Positions 30,217 through 43,004 of a stretch of 64,000 bases of DNA are shown in pieces. The notes under the pieces are model-generated. The model was not told where the DNA came from. It worked only from the letters and a program-made list of their open reading frames with translations, and searched no databases. The DNA is taken from contig NZ_CP031165.1 of the NCBI RefSeq assembly GCF_003344865.1, positions 2,175,910 through 2,239,909 of the forward strand, written 5' to 3'. The number at the start of each line of letters is the position of its first letter. Within the stretch, counting starts at the first letter, position 1. The DNA is from Euzebya pacifica. Lineage in GTDB: Bacteria > Actinomycetota > Nitriliruptoria > Euzebyales > Euzebyaceae. The position numbers and the translations under genes were made by a program.

Positions 30217-30340
30217 AACCGGTGTGTCGGCGAACTGCGGTCTGTGGCCGGTTGGGCGACACAGTGGGGGACCTGGCGTGCGTGGATGGAACCGGTGTGT
30301 CGGCGAACCGCGGTCTGTAGCCGGTTGGGCGACACAGTGC
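30217..30340 (+). repeat. 73-bp tandem repeat array (right array), related to the array at 26118
   Basis: Two units start at 30217 and 30290, each AACCGGTGTGTCGGCGAA; the two copies differ at about two bases over the first 50. GTGTCG and CGACAC form inverted ends. The unit shares the skeleton TGTCGG, TGCGG, GTGGCCGG, CGACA and GTGGGGGA, and the 73-base period, with the array left of the IS. Confidence 0.8.
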
Positions 30341-30360
30341 GGAGCGACGGCGGACTTCCC

Positions 30361-30452
30361 GCGGCCAGCCCCCGACGCGGCCAGCCCCCGACGCCGCCCG
30401 TCGCCCTTTCGGTACGGCACCTCGCCCGTCGCGCTGTCCGTACGGCACCTCG
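30361..30452 (+). repeat. Short tandem repeats upstream of rRNA operon 2
   Basis: GCGGCCAGCCCCCGAC is repeated twice (30361-30392). A 28-base unit beginning CCCGTCGC and ending TACGGCACCTCG is repeated at 30397 and 30425 with about three differences. No function is evident. Confidence 0.75.
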
Positions 30453-30714
30453 TCATGTCCCCGCGGCACATGCCCCGGCCCTCGAAGGGGCGCGTTCGGC
30501 ACCCGGTCGGGAGCGACGGGAGCGACGGGGTCGCCCTCCGGGCAGCTGGGCCGTCGGCCCCGAACAGGCGCGGGCGCGCCAAGTTCCTCTGGACGCGCAT
30601 GTGGGTGGTCGGGGTAGACTGTCCGAAGAAATCTGAATACGCGCTGGAGCCCCAGAACATGGGCTCCAGCAGGTCTCGGAGGACCCTGCCGGGGCGAAAA
30701 TGTGATGCCCAGGG
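30453..30714 (+). promoter_or_regulatory. Upstream region of rRNA operon 2
   Basis: No gene is seen. CGGGGTAGACT (30610-30620) matches the block upstream of operon 1 and could hold a -10 element TAGACT. GCTGGAGCCC (30643-30652) pairs perfectly with GGGCTCCAGC (30661-30670), placing CAGAACAT in the loop; the shared core CCCAGAACATG is inside a palindrome in operon 1. The stretch 30003-30216 after the IS likewise shows no gene. Confidence 0.5.
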
Positions 30715-30743
30715 TTGCGAACCCCCCGAGGGTCGCCTATTGT
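30715..30743 (+). promoter_or_regulatory. Promoter of rRNA operon 2
   Basis: TTGCGA (30715-30720), a 17-base spacer and TATTGT (30738-30743). The spacer and -10 differ from operon 1 although the transcribed region just downstream is identical. Confidence 0.65.
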
Positions 30744-30934
30744 TCTCCGTCCGCCGCAAGAAGGGGTTCGCCCCCCGGAAGCGGTGCAGTCCATAGTGAT
30801 CGGCTCTCGTGTTCTGCGGGAGGTCTTCGATTCAGGACTTGGAGCCCGGACGGTTGTCCGGTTGCATGGTTGACCGAAAGCCTTTGGTTGCCGGCGGTTG
30901 TCGGTTCGGAGGAACTCGGGAGATTGTGTCCCCC

Positions 30935-30950
30935 GCTCCTTGAAAACTAC
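30935..30950 (+). promoter_or_regulatory. boxA-like motif in the operon 2 leader
   Basis: GCTCCTTGAAAACTAC, identical to the copy in operon 1. It is a probable antitermination signal for the long untranslated transcript. Confidence 0.65.
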
Positions 30951-31150
30951 ACAGTGTGCCAAAAGTCAGTGCACTTTATACATGCAAGCCCCGTCTGGGG
31001 TGTTGTGCTTCGGTATGGCATCTCGACGAGTTTGTAGATTCCTTGATTCAGGATGACTGACAACGAAAATTTGTCAGTGTTCATTCCATAACCAAGGTCA
31101 TTTATCTCCACAGGATGTGTGGTTGCAGCTTTGCTGTTCGCTACAGGTCT

Positions 31151-35928
<4,778 letters not shown>

Positions 35929-35996
35929 GTGATGCTCGCGCTCGCTATGTGGTTCATCCTGGGACGGGATGGAACCCTATACACAAGTTTCATAGA

Positions 35997-36115
35997 GTTC
36001 CGTGGTCATTGCGGAGGGGGTACACCCGGTTCCATTCCGAACCCGGAAGTTAAGCCCTCCAGCGCCGATGGTACTGCGCGGGAGACTGCGTGGGAGAGTA
36101 GGACGTCGCGGACCA
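35997..36115 (+). rRNA. rrf: 5S ribosomal RNA, operon 2
   Basis: Matches copy 1, with the conserved CCGAACCCGGAAG and GCGCCGATGGTA segments. The spacer before it has the G at 35987 variant. Confidence 0.95.
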
Positions 36116-36121
36116 CCACAA

Positions 36122-36160
36122 CTGGCCACCTTCATCACGAAGGTGGCCAGTGTGCTTTTT
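36122..36160 (+). terminator. rRNA operon 2 terminator
   Basis: Same 12-bp stem (CTGGCCACCTTC/GAAGGTGGCCAG) and T-run as operon 1. It also separates the operon from the convergent minus-strand gene ending at 36181. Confidence 0.92.
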
Positions 36161-36180
36161 GTCGTCAGTCGCCATGTCGT

Positions 36181-37152
36181 TCAGGTGGCCACACGCCCCT
36201 GTTCCTTCAGGTCGAGATAACGGACCAGCCCCATGGCGTTGGAACGGATCCCGCTGAGGAGCTCGACGCGGCCCTTGGCGTCGGGATCGCCGTCGACGTC
36301 GGTGACCTCGGACGCGAACCGGTGGCCGAGGGTCTCCGCAACGTGATCCAGGTCCGCGTTGTCGGTCCAGGCGGCTTCGGCTGCCTCCATCCAGATCTCC
36401 AGCCGGTCCTTGGCCTCCTGCAGCGCCTCCATCGGTGGATCGACCGCCCCGTAGTGGGCGAGATGCACCGTTTCGGGGGCAAGGGACAGGTAGGTGTCCA
36501 GCGACCGCTGGGCCAGCACGTAGTCGAAGTCGGGTGGCGGGGTCGCCGGCCTGATGACATCCATGCCCGGCATCTTCACCCCCACCGAATCGCCGACGAA
36601 CAGGTCGCCGGTGTCGGGGTCGAAGATGCCGATGTGGTGTTTGGCGTGTCCGGGGGTCTGGAACAGCTCCAGGCGCCGGCCACCTCCCAGATCCAGCGTC
36701 TCGCGCTCGCCCACCCCGAGGATGCGATCCTCGTCGATCGGGGTGCAGGCCCCGTAGACGGAGTCGTAGAGGGGGCCGTACACCCGCTTGGAGCTGGCGT
36801 TGAGCCGCTCCGGGTCGACCATGTGCCGGACACCGACCTCGTGCACCACGATGGTGGCGTTGGGGAACGCCTCGGCGACGTCGCCGGCACCGCCCCCGTG
36901 GTCGAGGTGGATGTGGGAGATGACCAGGTACGCGAGGTCGTCGGGGTCCAGCCCGTGGGCACGAATCCCTTCGATGACCGACTGGATCGACACCGCAGGT
37001 CCGCACTCGACCAGCGTTGGCCGGGGGGTCTGCAACAGGAAGCCGGCGGTGACCTTGGTCATCCCGGCCGTCAGGGTGTCGACCGCGGCCAGGTCGTCGC
37101 GGATGGCCTCGATGGGGGAGGGGCGGACTGGGTCGTCAGGTCTGGGGCTCAT
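36181..37152 (-). CDS. MBL-fold metallo-hydrolase
   Basis: The 323-residue protein has the metallo-beta-lactamase metal motif SHIHLDHGGG (His80, His82, Asp84, His85), a further His in TPGHAKHHIG, Asp in LFVGDSVG and His in VHLAHYGAV, so all two-metal ligands are present. A C-terminal helical part (about 240-323) follows, as in the glyoxalase-II-like or lactonase-like subfamilies. The substrate is not predictable. It is cytoplasmic, convergent with rRNA operon 2, and close downstream of the permease gene. Confidence 0.92.
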   Translation of the reverse strand: MSPRPDDPVRPSPIEAIRDDLAAVDTLTAGMTKVTAGFLLQTPRPTLVECGPAVSIQSVIEGIRAHGLDPDDLAYLVISHIHLDHGGGAGDVAEAFPNATIVVHEVGVRHMVDPERLNASSKRVYGPLYDSVYGACTPIDEDRILGVGERETLDLGGGRRLELFQTPGHAKHHIGIFDPDTGDLFVGDSVGVKMPGMDVIRPATPPPDFDYVLAQRSLDTYLSLAPETVHLAHYGAVDPPMEALQEAKDRLEIWMEAAEAAWTDNADLDHVAETLGHRFASEVTDVDGDPDAKGRVELLSGIRSNAMGLVRYLDLKEQGRVAT

Positions 37153-37176
37153 GCGAGCGGATGCTAGCCCCGTCGG

Positions 37177-38469
37177 TCAGGTCGCCGGGTCGGCCCTGAC
37201 ATCCATGGGCGGCAGCGGCCGCGGGATCTCCTGGTCGAGCTGCGCCGAGACCTCCGTCAGCTCGGCGATGAGCTCGTGGCGATGCAGGTACGTCGACGCG
37301 ACTGCCTGGATGATCGCGGTCGCCGGCAGCGCAAGCAGGGCCCCGACGGCACCGAGGAGGGTGGCGCCGACGAGGACCGACACGAACGCGACGGCGGGGT
37401 GGATGTCCATCGTGGCCGCCTGCAGCCGCGGGGCGATCAGGTAGTTCTCCAGCTGCTGGTAGGTGGCGAGGAAGATCAGGACCCACAGCGCCTTCGACGG
37501 CTGGTCCGCCAACGCCACGACAAGGGCGAGGATGCCGCCGAGGTAGGTGCCGACCACCGGGACGAAGGCGCCGGTGACCCCGACCCACAGGCCCAGCGGC
37601 AGCGGGTAGGGCACCTGGATGATCGCGAGGAAGGCCGACGTGACCGCGGTGGCAACCGCCGCAAGGAGGAGGCGGGAGTAGATGTAGCCGCCCGTCTTGG
37701 CGACGGCGATCTCCCAGATGGCGAGCAGCTCGCGCTGTCGGTGCTGGGGGAGCGGACGGGCAAGCGTGGCCCGGAACCTGGGGCCGTCGGCGACGAGGTA
37801 GAACGAGACGAGCAGGACCGTCAGCCCCTGGAAGACCGCGCCGATGGCGGTGCCAGCGAGGGTGACCACGTTGCCCGCCGCGCCGAGCAGGTTGCCGGCC
37901 ATGGACGTGAGGCTGTCCTGCAGTGTGCTGGTGAGGTCGCTCCCGATCGCCAGCAGCTCCTGGTTGACGTCGGACCCCGGGTCGAGCTCGAGGTCGACGA
38001 ACGGCAGGTGCTGGACCAGGTCGTTGAGCTCCGCCACCGAGCGGGGGACCGACCGGAGCAGCTCGCTGACCTGGTCGACCAACAACGGGATGATCGAGCC
38101 GAAGCTGGCCGCCATGGCGAGGAACACGCCGAAGAACACCAGCGCGGTGGCCGGTCCACGGCGCCACCCCCACCTGCGTCCCATGAACTGGACCGCCGGC
38201 TCCACCGCGAACGCGATGAACAGCGACACGAGCAACATCACCAGGATCGTGCGGAGGGACGCGATCATCAGCACCGCGCCGTAGCTGAGGACCACGACGC
38301 CGATCAGGCTGGCAAGCTGCCCCGGCGCGGGCAGGTCGCGCCAGCCACGACGGACCTCGTCGTCGAACTCCCGCGGCCCGTCCGGCGTCGCCGGAGCCGC
38401 GGCAGGCAGGACCGGAGTCTCGGTGGGGGCACCCGCCGAAGGGTCGGGATCCTCTGGTGTGGTCGCCAT
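37177..38469 (-). CDS. AI-2E family transporter (PerM/YdiK-like permease)
   Basis: ATG at 38469 gives 430 residues; a TTG three codons upstream is an alternative. After a soluble Pro/Asp-rich N-terminus of about 50 residues there are about seven hydrophobic helices. FAVEPAVQFMGRRWGWRRGPATALVFFGVF, VGVTGAFVPVVGTYLGGILALVVAL and LVGATLLGAVGALLALPATA match the AI-2E transporter family, whose members export small solutes or exchange sodium and protons. The central part (about 120-240) is an amphipathic non-membrane region, as in the family. Substrate unknown. Confidence 0.92.
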   Translation of the reverse strand: MATTPEDPDPSAGAPTETPVLPAAAPATPDGPREFDDEVRRGWRDLPAPGQLASLIGVVVLSYGAVLMIASLRTILVMLLVSLFIAFAVEPAVQFMGRRWGWRRGPATALVFFGVFLAMAASFGSIIPLLVDQVSELLRSVPRSVAELNDLVQHLPFVDLELDPGSDVNQELLAIGSDLTSTLQDSLTSMAGNLLGAAGNVVTLAGTAIGAVFQGLTVLLVSFYLVADGPRFRATLARPLPQHRQRELLAIWEIAVAKTGGYIYSRLLLAAVATAVTSAFLAIIQVPYPLPLGLWVGVTGAFVPVVGTYLGGILALVVALADQPSKALWVLIFLATYQQLENYLIAPRLQAATMDIHPAVAFVSVLVGATLLGAVGALLALPATAIIQAVASTYLHRHELIAELTEVSAQLDQEIPRPLPPMDVRADPAT

Positions 38470-38482
38470 CCGGCGCAACGTA

Positions 38483-39763
38483 TCAGGGCGAGGTCCGCTC
38501 GGCGGGAACCTCTGTGTCGAGCCGCCGCATCACCAGACCCGCACGCGGCTTGGGCCAGAACCATGTCGTCTTGGCGGGCATCCGCAGGCCGGATCGAGCG
38601 ACCTCGAGCACCTGCTGGACGGTGGGTGGGGACAGCAGCACCAACGCGTCGGGCGGAACCGTCCCATCGGTTGCCGCTGGTGCCGTCAACGCCGTGACCG
38701 CCGCGTCGACCTCGGCGATCGCCCGGTCGTCGACGACGCCCATGACGGGGAAGAGGACCTCGCGCAGCACGACCATGTCCAGCTGGCGAAGGACGTCGGG
38801 GATGCCGAGGTCGACGAGCAGCGGTTCGCCGGTGCCGTTGTGCAGCTCGACCAGCCACGTCCCGGAGGTCGTGACGACTCCGAACCGCCGGGGGCCGGGA
38901 CGCTCCAGCTCAGCGGCGAGGTCCGAGGCGGACCCGGACCAGCGCTCGACCGAAACACCGTCCATCTCGGCCAGGCGGTCGGGAAGGTCCTCCCGGGTCC
39001 ATCTGACGAGCCGATGGACCGCCCGAAGACGCGGCCCCTCGTGGGTGGCGTCCAGCACCATGGCCAGCGTGTGTCCGGAACCGGACGGGGCGTCGCCGAG
39101 GTCTCGCGCCAACCGGCTGGCTGCCGCCAGGCGGTGGTGGCCATCGGCGAGGACGGCGGTGACGTCGGCCAGCCCGTGCACGAGTGCCTCGATGAGGTCC
39201 TGATCCGTGATGTGCCAGAGGCGATGGACCACGTCCTGTTCGTCGGTGAAGTCGATGTCGGGCCGGCCGGCGCAGACGGACTCCAGCGTCTCGAACACGA
39301 CGTCGGGGGCCCCGAGGTGGACGGCGACCACCGGTGTCAGGTCCACGGGGACGTGGCGCAGCCGGTTGGCCCGTGCCCGGGCCCGAGCCCCGTCGACGTC
39401 CTCGTGGAGCAGCAGTCGGCCCTCGTCGACGTCGGCGAGGGCGACCAGCCCGACGAGCCCGCGCTGGACGTGGCCCATGGCGCCGTCGCGTTGCTCGTAG
39501 ACCACGAGGCCCGCGTCGTCGTCCTCGGCGAGGACGCCGGTCCGGGACCAGCGTTCGAGGGTGGCACGTGCGGTCGCGTACCGGCCGGCCGTCGTGACGG
39601 CCGGGTCGGTCGTCAGCAGCTCGAGCACCGTGTAGGGGTTGGAGGTGCGGTGGCTGGCGTGGTCGAACGGGTCGGGGTCGCTGTACGGCGGAGCGGACGT
39701 CTCCGACGGTGGACCGGCGGAGGCGGCCACGTATCGCAGCGCCCTGAACGCACGCAGCTTCAC
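38483..39763 (-). CDS. DUF1015 family protein
   Basis: The 426-residue protein matches DUF1015 along its length: an N-terminal RALRYVAASAG and SNPYTVLELL region, a central LADGHHRLAAASRLARDLG with the family's DGHHR motif, and a C-terminal LRMPAKTTWFWPKPRAGLVMRRL. The DGHHR motif resembles the ParB/sulfiredoxin nucleotide-binding fold, so ATP- or phosphoryl-related chemistry is possible, but the function is unknown. No signal peptide is visible. It is divergent from the TPR gene at 39842. Confidence 0.9.
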   Translation of the reverse strand: MKLRAFRALRYVAASAGPPSETSAPPYSDPDPFDHASHRTSNPYTVLELLTTDPAVTTAGRYATARATLERWSRTGVLAEDDDAGLVVYEQRDGAMGHVQRGLVGLVALADVDEGRLLLHEDVDGARARARANRLRHVPVDLTPVVAVHLGAPDVVFETLESVCAGRPDIDFTDEQDVVHRLWHITDQDLIEALVHGLADVTAVLADGHHRLAAASRLARDLGDAPSGSGHTLAMVLDATHEGPRLRAVHRLVRWTREDLPDRLAEMDGVSVERWSGSASDLAAELERPGPRRFGVVTTSGTWLVELHNGTGEPLLVDLGIPDVLRQLDMVVLREVLFPVMGVVDDRAIAEVDAAVTALTAPAATDGTVPPDALVLLSPPTVQQVLEVARSGLRMPAKTTWFWPKPRAGLVMRRLDTEVPAERTSP

Positions 39764-39841
39764 GCGGCCAGTCCTCCGACTTCGTCTGGGACCCTGCCGG
39801 TGGGCGGGTCCGATGGAGGACAGACGCTACCGTGGACCGTG

Positions 39842-40222
39842 GTGAGCGCTGGTCAACCGAACGTCTACGACCTGTTCCGCACGGCGGAGGGGCTGCTCGA
39901 GGACGGGATGTCCCACGCGGCGGTGGAGCTGGCCGAGGCAGCGGTTCGGGCCAGTCCCGAATCGGCATCGTTGCTGGAGCTGCTGGGACGGGCGCGCTAC
40001 GCCGCGCGTGACCACATGGGGGCGGTCGAGGCCTTCGAGCGGCTCGAGGAGCTCGAACCGTCCAACGCCTACGCCCACTTCGGGCTCGGACGTGCGCTGG
40101 AACGAGTCGGACAGCTCGTCGATGCCCGGGCCCACCTCCGGTTGGCTGCGGCGCTCAGCGACCGCACGGTGTACGCACGCCACCTGCGCCGCGTCGAGGC
40201 GCGCCTCGAAGACGCCGCTTGA
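39842..40222 (+). CDS. Small tetratricopeptide repeat protein
   Basis: GTG at 39842 (or the GTG codon just before it) gives 126 residues with about three TPR units: DLFRTAEGLLEDGMSHAAVELAEAAVRA, LLELLGRARYAARDHMGAVEAFERLEEL, and AYAHFGLGRALERVGQLVDARAHLRLAA. It is a protein-interaction scaffold with no catalytic part. A TPR gene also precedes tlyA in mycobacteria (Rv1691 region), so this is probably conserved context. The gap to the next gene is 96 bases. Confidence 0.88.
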   Translation: MSAGQPNVYDLFRTAEGLLEDGMSHAAVELAEAAVRASPESASLLELLGRARYAARDHMGAVEAFERLEELEPSNAYAHFGLGRALERVGQLVDARAHLRLAAALSDRTVYARHLRRVEARLEDAA

Positions 40223-40318
40223 GGGGTCCGCCCGGATGGCCATCGCGTAGCGAAGGCGCCGCGTGGTTATGCTGCGTGGACCATCGACCGCCACACGATC
40301 GAATTTCGGGAGCGCACA

Positions 40319-41161
40319 GTGGAGTCTGCCTGGAGGAAGTACCTGGACATGGCGTCCGGCCTGACGGAGGTCCCTCGCCGCAAGGCCGAGGATGCCGTGA
40401 AGGCCCTGGTCGCCCGCGGAGAGGTTGCCGCGAACGCCAGTGAGCACCTCGTCGACAGCCTGCTGGGTCAGGTCGAGACCAACCGCAAGGCCGTGCAGAA
40501 CCTTGTCGGCCAGGAGGTAGAGCGGGCGCTGAAGAACGTCGACCTCGTCCGCAAGAGCGCCCTCGATGCCCTGGAGAGCCGCATCTCCCTGCTCGAACGC
40601 GTCCGCGGGAACGACGACGACAAGGACTCGTCCTCCGGTTCGACGTCGGACACGCCGGCCCCGGCCGAGAAGGCGGCCGCGAAGAAGTCGGCCAAGAAGG
40701 CCACCGCGAAGAAGGCCCCGGCGAAGAAGAGCACCGCCAAGAAGAGCACCGCCAAGAAGGCTGCGGCCAAGTCGACGGCGAAGAAGGCGACCGCCTCGAC
40801 GGGGTCTGCGACGGCGAAGAAGGCCACGGCGAAGAAGTCGACGACGGCGAAGAAGACCGCGGCCAAGACGACGGCCAAGAAAGCCACCGCCAAGAAGGCC
40901 ACCGCCAAGAAGAGCACCGCGAAGAAGAGCAACGCCGCCAAGTCGACGGCGAAGAAGGCCACCGCCAAGAAGTCGACGACGGCGAAGAAGACCGCGGCCA
41001 AGGCGACCGCCAAGAAGAGCACCGCCAAGAAGAGCACCGCCAAGAAGAGCACGGCCAAGAAGAGCACAGCCAAGAAGAGCACGGCCAAGAAGTCGACGGC
41101 CAAGAAGGCGACGCCGCCCGCGGCGTCGGGTGGCGACAGCGGCTCGTCGGCGGAGAGCTAG
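40319..41161 (+). CDS. Histone H1-like Lys/Ala-rich protein with helical N-terminus
   Basis: GTG at 40319 gives 280 residues. Residues 1 to about 100 form a coiled-coil-like helical domain (LTEVPRRKAEDAVKALVARG, SLLGQVETNRKAVQNLVGQEVERAL) resembling phasin-like or PHA-granule regulator helices. After an acidic Asp/Ser spacer, residues about 115-268 are tandem AKKST, AKKAT and AKKTA units, like the tail of histone H1 and of mycobacterial HU. Nucleic-acid binding by the tail is likely by composition; the target is unknown. It sits between a TPR gene and tlyA. Confidence 0.85.
   Translation: MESAWRKYLDMASGLTEVPRRKAEDAVKALVARGEVAANASEHLVDSLLGQVETNRKAVQNLVGQEVERALKNVDLVRKSALDALESRISLLERVRGNDDDKDSSSGSTSDTPAPAEKAAAKKSAKKATAKKAPAKKSTAKKSTAKKAAAKSTAKKATASTGSATAKKATAKKSTTAKKTAAKTTAKKATAKKATAKKSTAKKSNAAKSTAKKATAKKSTTAKKTAAKATAKKSTAKKSTAKKSTAKKSTAKKSTAKKSTAKKATPPAASGGDSGSSAES
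41012..41104 (+). repeat. 15-bp tandem repeats encoding AKKST units
   Basis: At least five near-identical 15-base units (AAGAAGAGCACCGCC and variants) in a row in the gene above. Similar but diverged units extend back to about 40,680. Confidence 0.9.
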
Positions 41162-41164
41162 CCG

Positions 41165-41323
41165 ATGACCGACGCCTCGGAGGTCATCGAGCGTCTCCGG
41201 ACCGAGCTCGATGCGATGGACGACCTGCCCGTCGCCGAGCACGTCCAGCGGCTGACCCGCACGCTCGACACCATCGTCGGCGAGCTCGACGAGCTGGCCA
41301 GGACGATCCCTCCGGCGCGGTGA
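41165..41323 (+). CDS. Small conserved-context ORF (52 aa)
   Basis: ATG at 41165, three bases after the previous stop, encodes 52 residues: MTDASEVIERLRTELDAMDD at the start, then a heptad-like helix (VQRLTRTLDTIVGELDEL). Composition and third-base G+C fit coding. A similarly small gene (Rv1693) lies just upstream of tlyA in mycobacteria, which supports it. Function unknown; it may form a short coiled coil. Confidence 0.7.
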   Translation: MTDASEVIERLRTELDAMDDLPVAEHVQRLTRTLDTIVGELDELARTIPPAR

Positions 41324-41348
41324 CGCCCGGGCATCCAACGGGCGCTCG

Positions 41349-42212
41349 ATGACCGCCGCCCGTCGGACCCGGCTCGACGCCGAGCTCGTGCGTCGTGAGC
41401 TCGCGCCGTCGCGGACCGTGGCCCGCGCCCTCATCGACGCCGGGTCGGTTCGGGTCGACGGCGTCGCCGTGCCCAAACCGGCCAGCCAGGTGACCCGTGA
41501 CCAGGCCATCCACGTCACGGAGGAGGGGCCTCGCTTCGCCTCGCGCGGCGGCCTGAAGCTCGACGGGGCGTTGGAGGACCTCGGCGTCGACGTCGCCGGC
41601 GCGGTGGCGCTGGACGCCGGTGCGGCCCACGGGGGTTTCACCGACGTCCTGCTGCGCCGCGGCGCAGCCCACGTCGTGGCCGTCGACGTCGCCTACGGCC
41701 AGCTCGACTGGCGGCTGCGCAGCGACGACCGCGTCACGCTCCTCGAGCGCACCAACGTCCGGCACCTGACGCCCGAGGACCTCGCGCCGCACCGCCCCGA
41801 CGTGATCGTGGCGGACCTCTCCTTCATCTCCCTCGGGAAGGTGCTTCCCACGTTGGCGTCGCTGGCCGCCGATCGCGCCACGGCCCTGCCGATGGTCAAA
41901 CCCCAGTTCGAGGCCGGGGCGGCCGCTGTCGGCAAGGGCGGTGTGGTGCGTGACCCGGCCACCTGGATCCGGACGATGCGCGAGGTCGCGACGACCGCCG
42001 CCGAGCTGGGATTCCGGACCCTCGGCGCCGCACCGTCCCGCGCGCCCGGCCCCGCAGGCAACATCGAGTTCTTCCTGCACCTCCACCGTGGCCCCCACAC
42101 CGTGCCCACGGACGAGGGCGAGTCCGCAGCATCCCGCCGCACGGACGCCGAGACGGACCTGGACGCACTCCTGGCCGCCGCTGCAGAAGCCGGTCTGGCG
42201 CTGCAGGGCTGA
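41349..42212 (+). CDS. tlyA: TlyA family rRNA (cytidine-2'-O)-methyltransferase
   Basis: The 287-residue protein has an N-terminal S4 RNA-binding domain (TRLDAELVRRELAPSRTVARALIDAGSVRVDG, about 6-65) and an FtsJ-like SAM methyltransferase domain (FASRGGLKLDGAL; SAM motif LDAGAAHGGFTDVLL; DVIVADLSFISL; MVKPQFEAG). TlyA methylates 16S C1409 and 23S C1920 and conditions capreomycin sensitivity in mycobacteria. The SAM loop reads GAAHGG instead of the usual GASTGG. About 45 extra residues follow the core at the C-terminus. Confidence 0.94.
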   Translation: MTAARRTRLDAELVRRELAPSRTVARALIDAGSVRVDGVAVPKPASQVTRDQAIHVTEEGPRFASRGGLKLDGALEDLGVDVAGAVALDAGAAHGGFTDVLLRRGAAHVVAVDVAYGQLDWRLRSDDRVTLLERTNVRHLTPEDLAPHRPDVIVADLSFISLGKVLPTLASLAADRATALPMVKPQFEAGAAAVGKGGVVRDPATWIRTMREVATTAAELGFRTLGAAPSRAPGPAGNIEFFLHLHRGPHTVPTDEGESAASRRTDAETDLDALLAAAAEAGLALQG

Positions 42213-42277
42213 CCGCCCGACGCGCCCCTGTCCACACCGCGTCGAGACCGGTCACGGACGGTGTCGCACGACAGCCG

Positions 42278-42283
42278 TAGAAT
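42278..42283 (+). promoter_or_regulatory. Candidate -10 element of the TetR gene
   Basis: TAGAAT lies nine bases before the ATG at 42293, implying a very short or absent leader. No clear -35 hexamer. Confidence 0.35.
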
Positions 42284-42292
42284 GCCGAGACC

Positions 42293-42934
42293 ATGCATCG
42301 TTCACGGCTCACGGCAGATGTCACCCTGCCCCGGGAGCCCAAGCAGGAACGAAGCCGTCGCAAGCAGGAGAAGCTCCTGAAGGCCGCGGCCGAGCTTTTC
42401 GCTGACCCGGGGTTCGAAGCGGTGACCGCAGACGTCATCGCCGCCCACGCCGGGTTCGGGACCGGCACCTTCTACAACTACTTCACCAACAAGACCCAGG
42501 CCTTCCTGATGGTCGCGGGCCAGCACGAGATGGCCGTGGCGCCCACCCTCGACCGCGTGACCGACGCCATGGCCGAGGGTGTCTCGCTCCACACCCTGGT
42601 GCAGTCCATCGTCGCCTCCGTCATCGAGGACCGACAGTCCGTCCCGTGGCTGCGCCGCACGTGGCTGCGACTCGCCCTGACCGACGACGAGGTGCAAACC
42701 GTCCAGCGCCGCCTCGACGAGGAATGGGATGCGGCCGTCGCCGGCGTGATCGACGGCATCGTGCAGTCCGGCATGGCGGAGATGCCCGCCGCCGGCGCCA
42801 AGGCCCTCGCCACCACCATCCGGGTCATGGTCGACGCCGTCAGCGACGAGGTCGTCCTCGTCGGCAGCATCACCGCCGACGAAGCGGCCCAGACCGTTGC
42901 CGACATGCTGGTCGCGCTGCTGAGCCAGCCCTGA
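42293..42934 (+). CDS. TetR family transcriptional regulator
   Basis: The 213-residue protein has the TetR N-terminal helix-turn-helix (EKLLKAAAELFADPGFEAVTADVIAAHAGFGTGTFYNYFTNKTQAFLMV, about 22-71) and an all-helical ligand-binding domain. The basic start RLTADVTLPREPKQERSRRKQ is typical. Ligand and target are unknown. It takes the position between tlyA and recN where NAD kinase is found in many actinobacteria. No membrane gene or enzyme is adjacent as an obvious target. Confidence 0.92.
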   Translation: MHRSRLTADVTLPREPKQERSRRKQEKLLKAAAELFADPGFEAVTADVIAAHAGFGTGTFYNYFTNKTQAFLMVAGQHEMAVAPTLDRVTDAMAEGVSLHTLVQSIVASVIEDRQSVPWLRRTWLRLALTDDEVQTVQRRLDEEWDAAVAGVIDGIVQSGMAEMPAAGAKALATTIRVMVDAVSDEVVLVGSITADEAAQTVADMLVALLSQP

Positions 42935-43004
42935 CCGCCCCGACCACAGGCCCCGTCCGTCCCGCCATGATGAGGACGGCCCCACCCGATGGAATGATCG
43001 TCAC

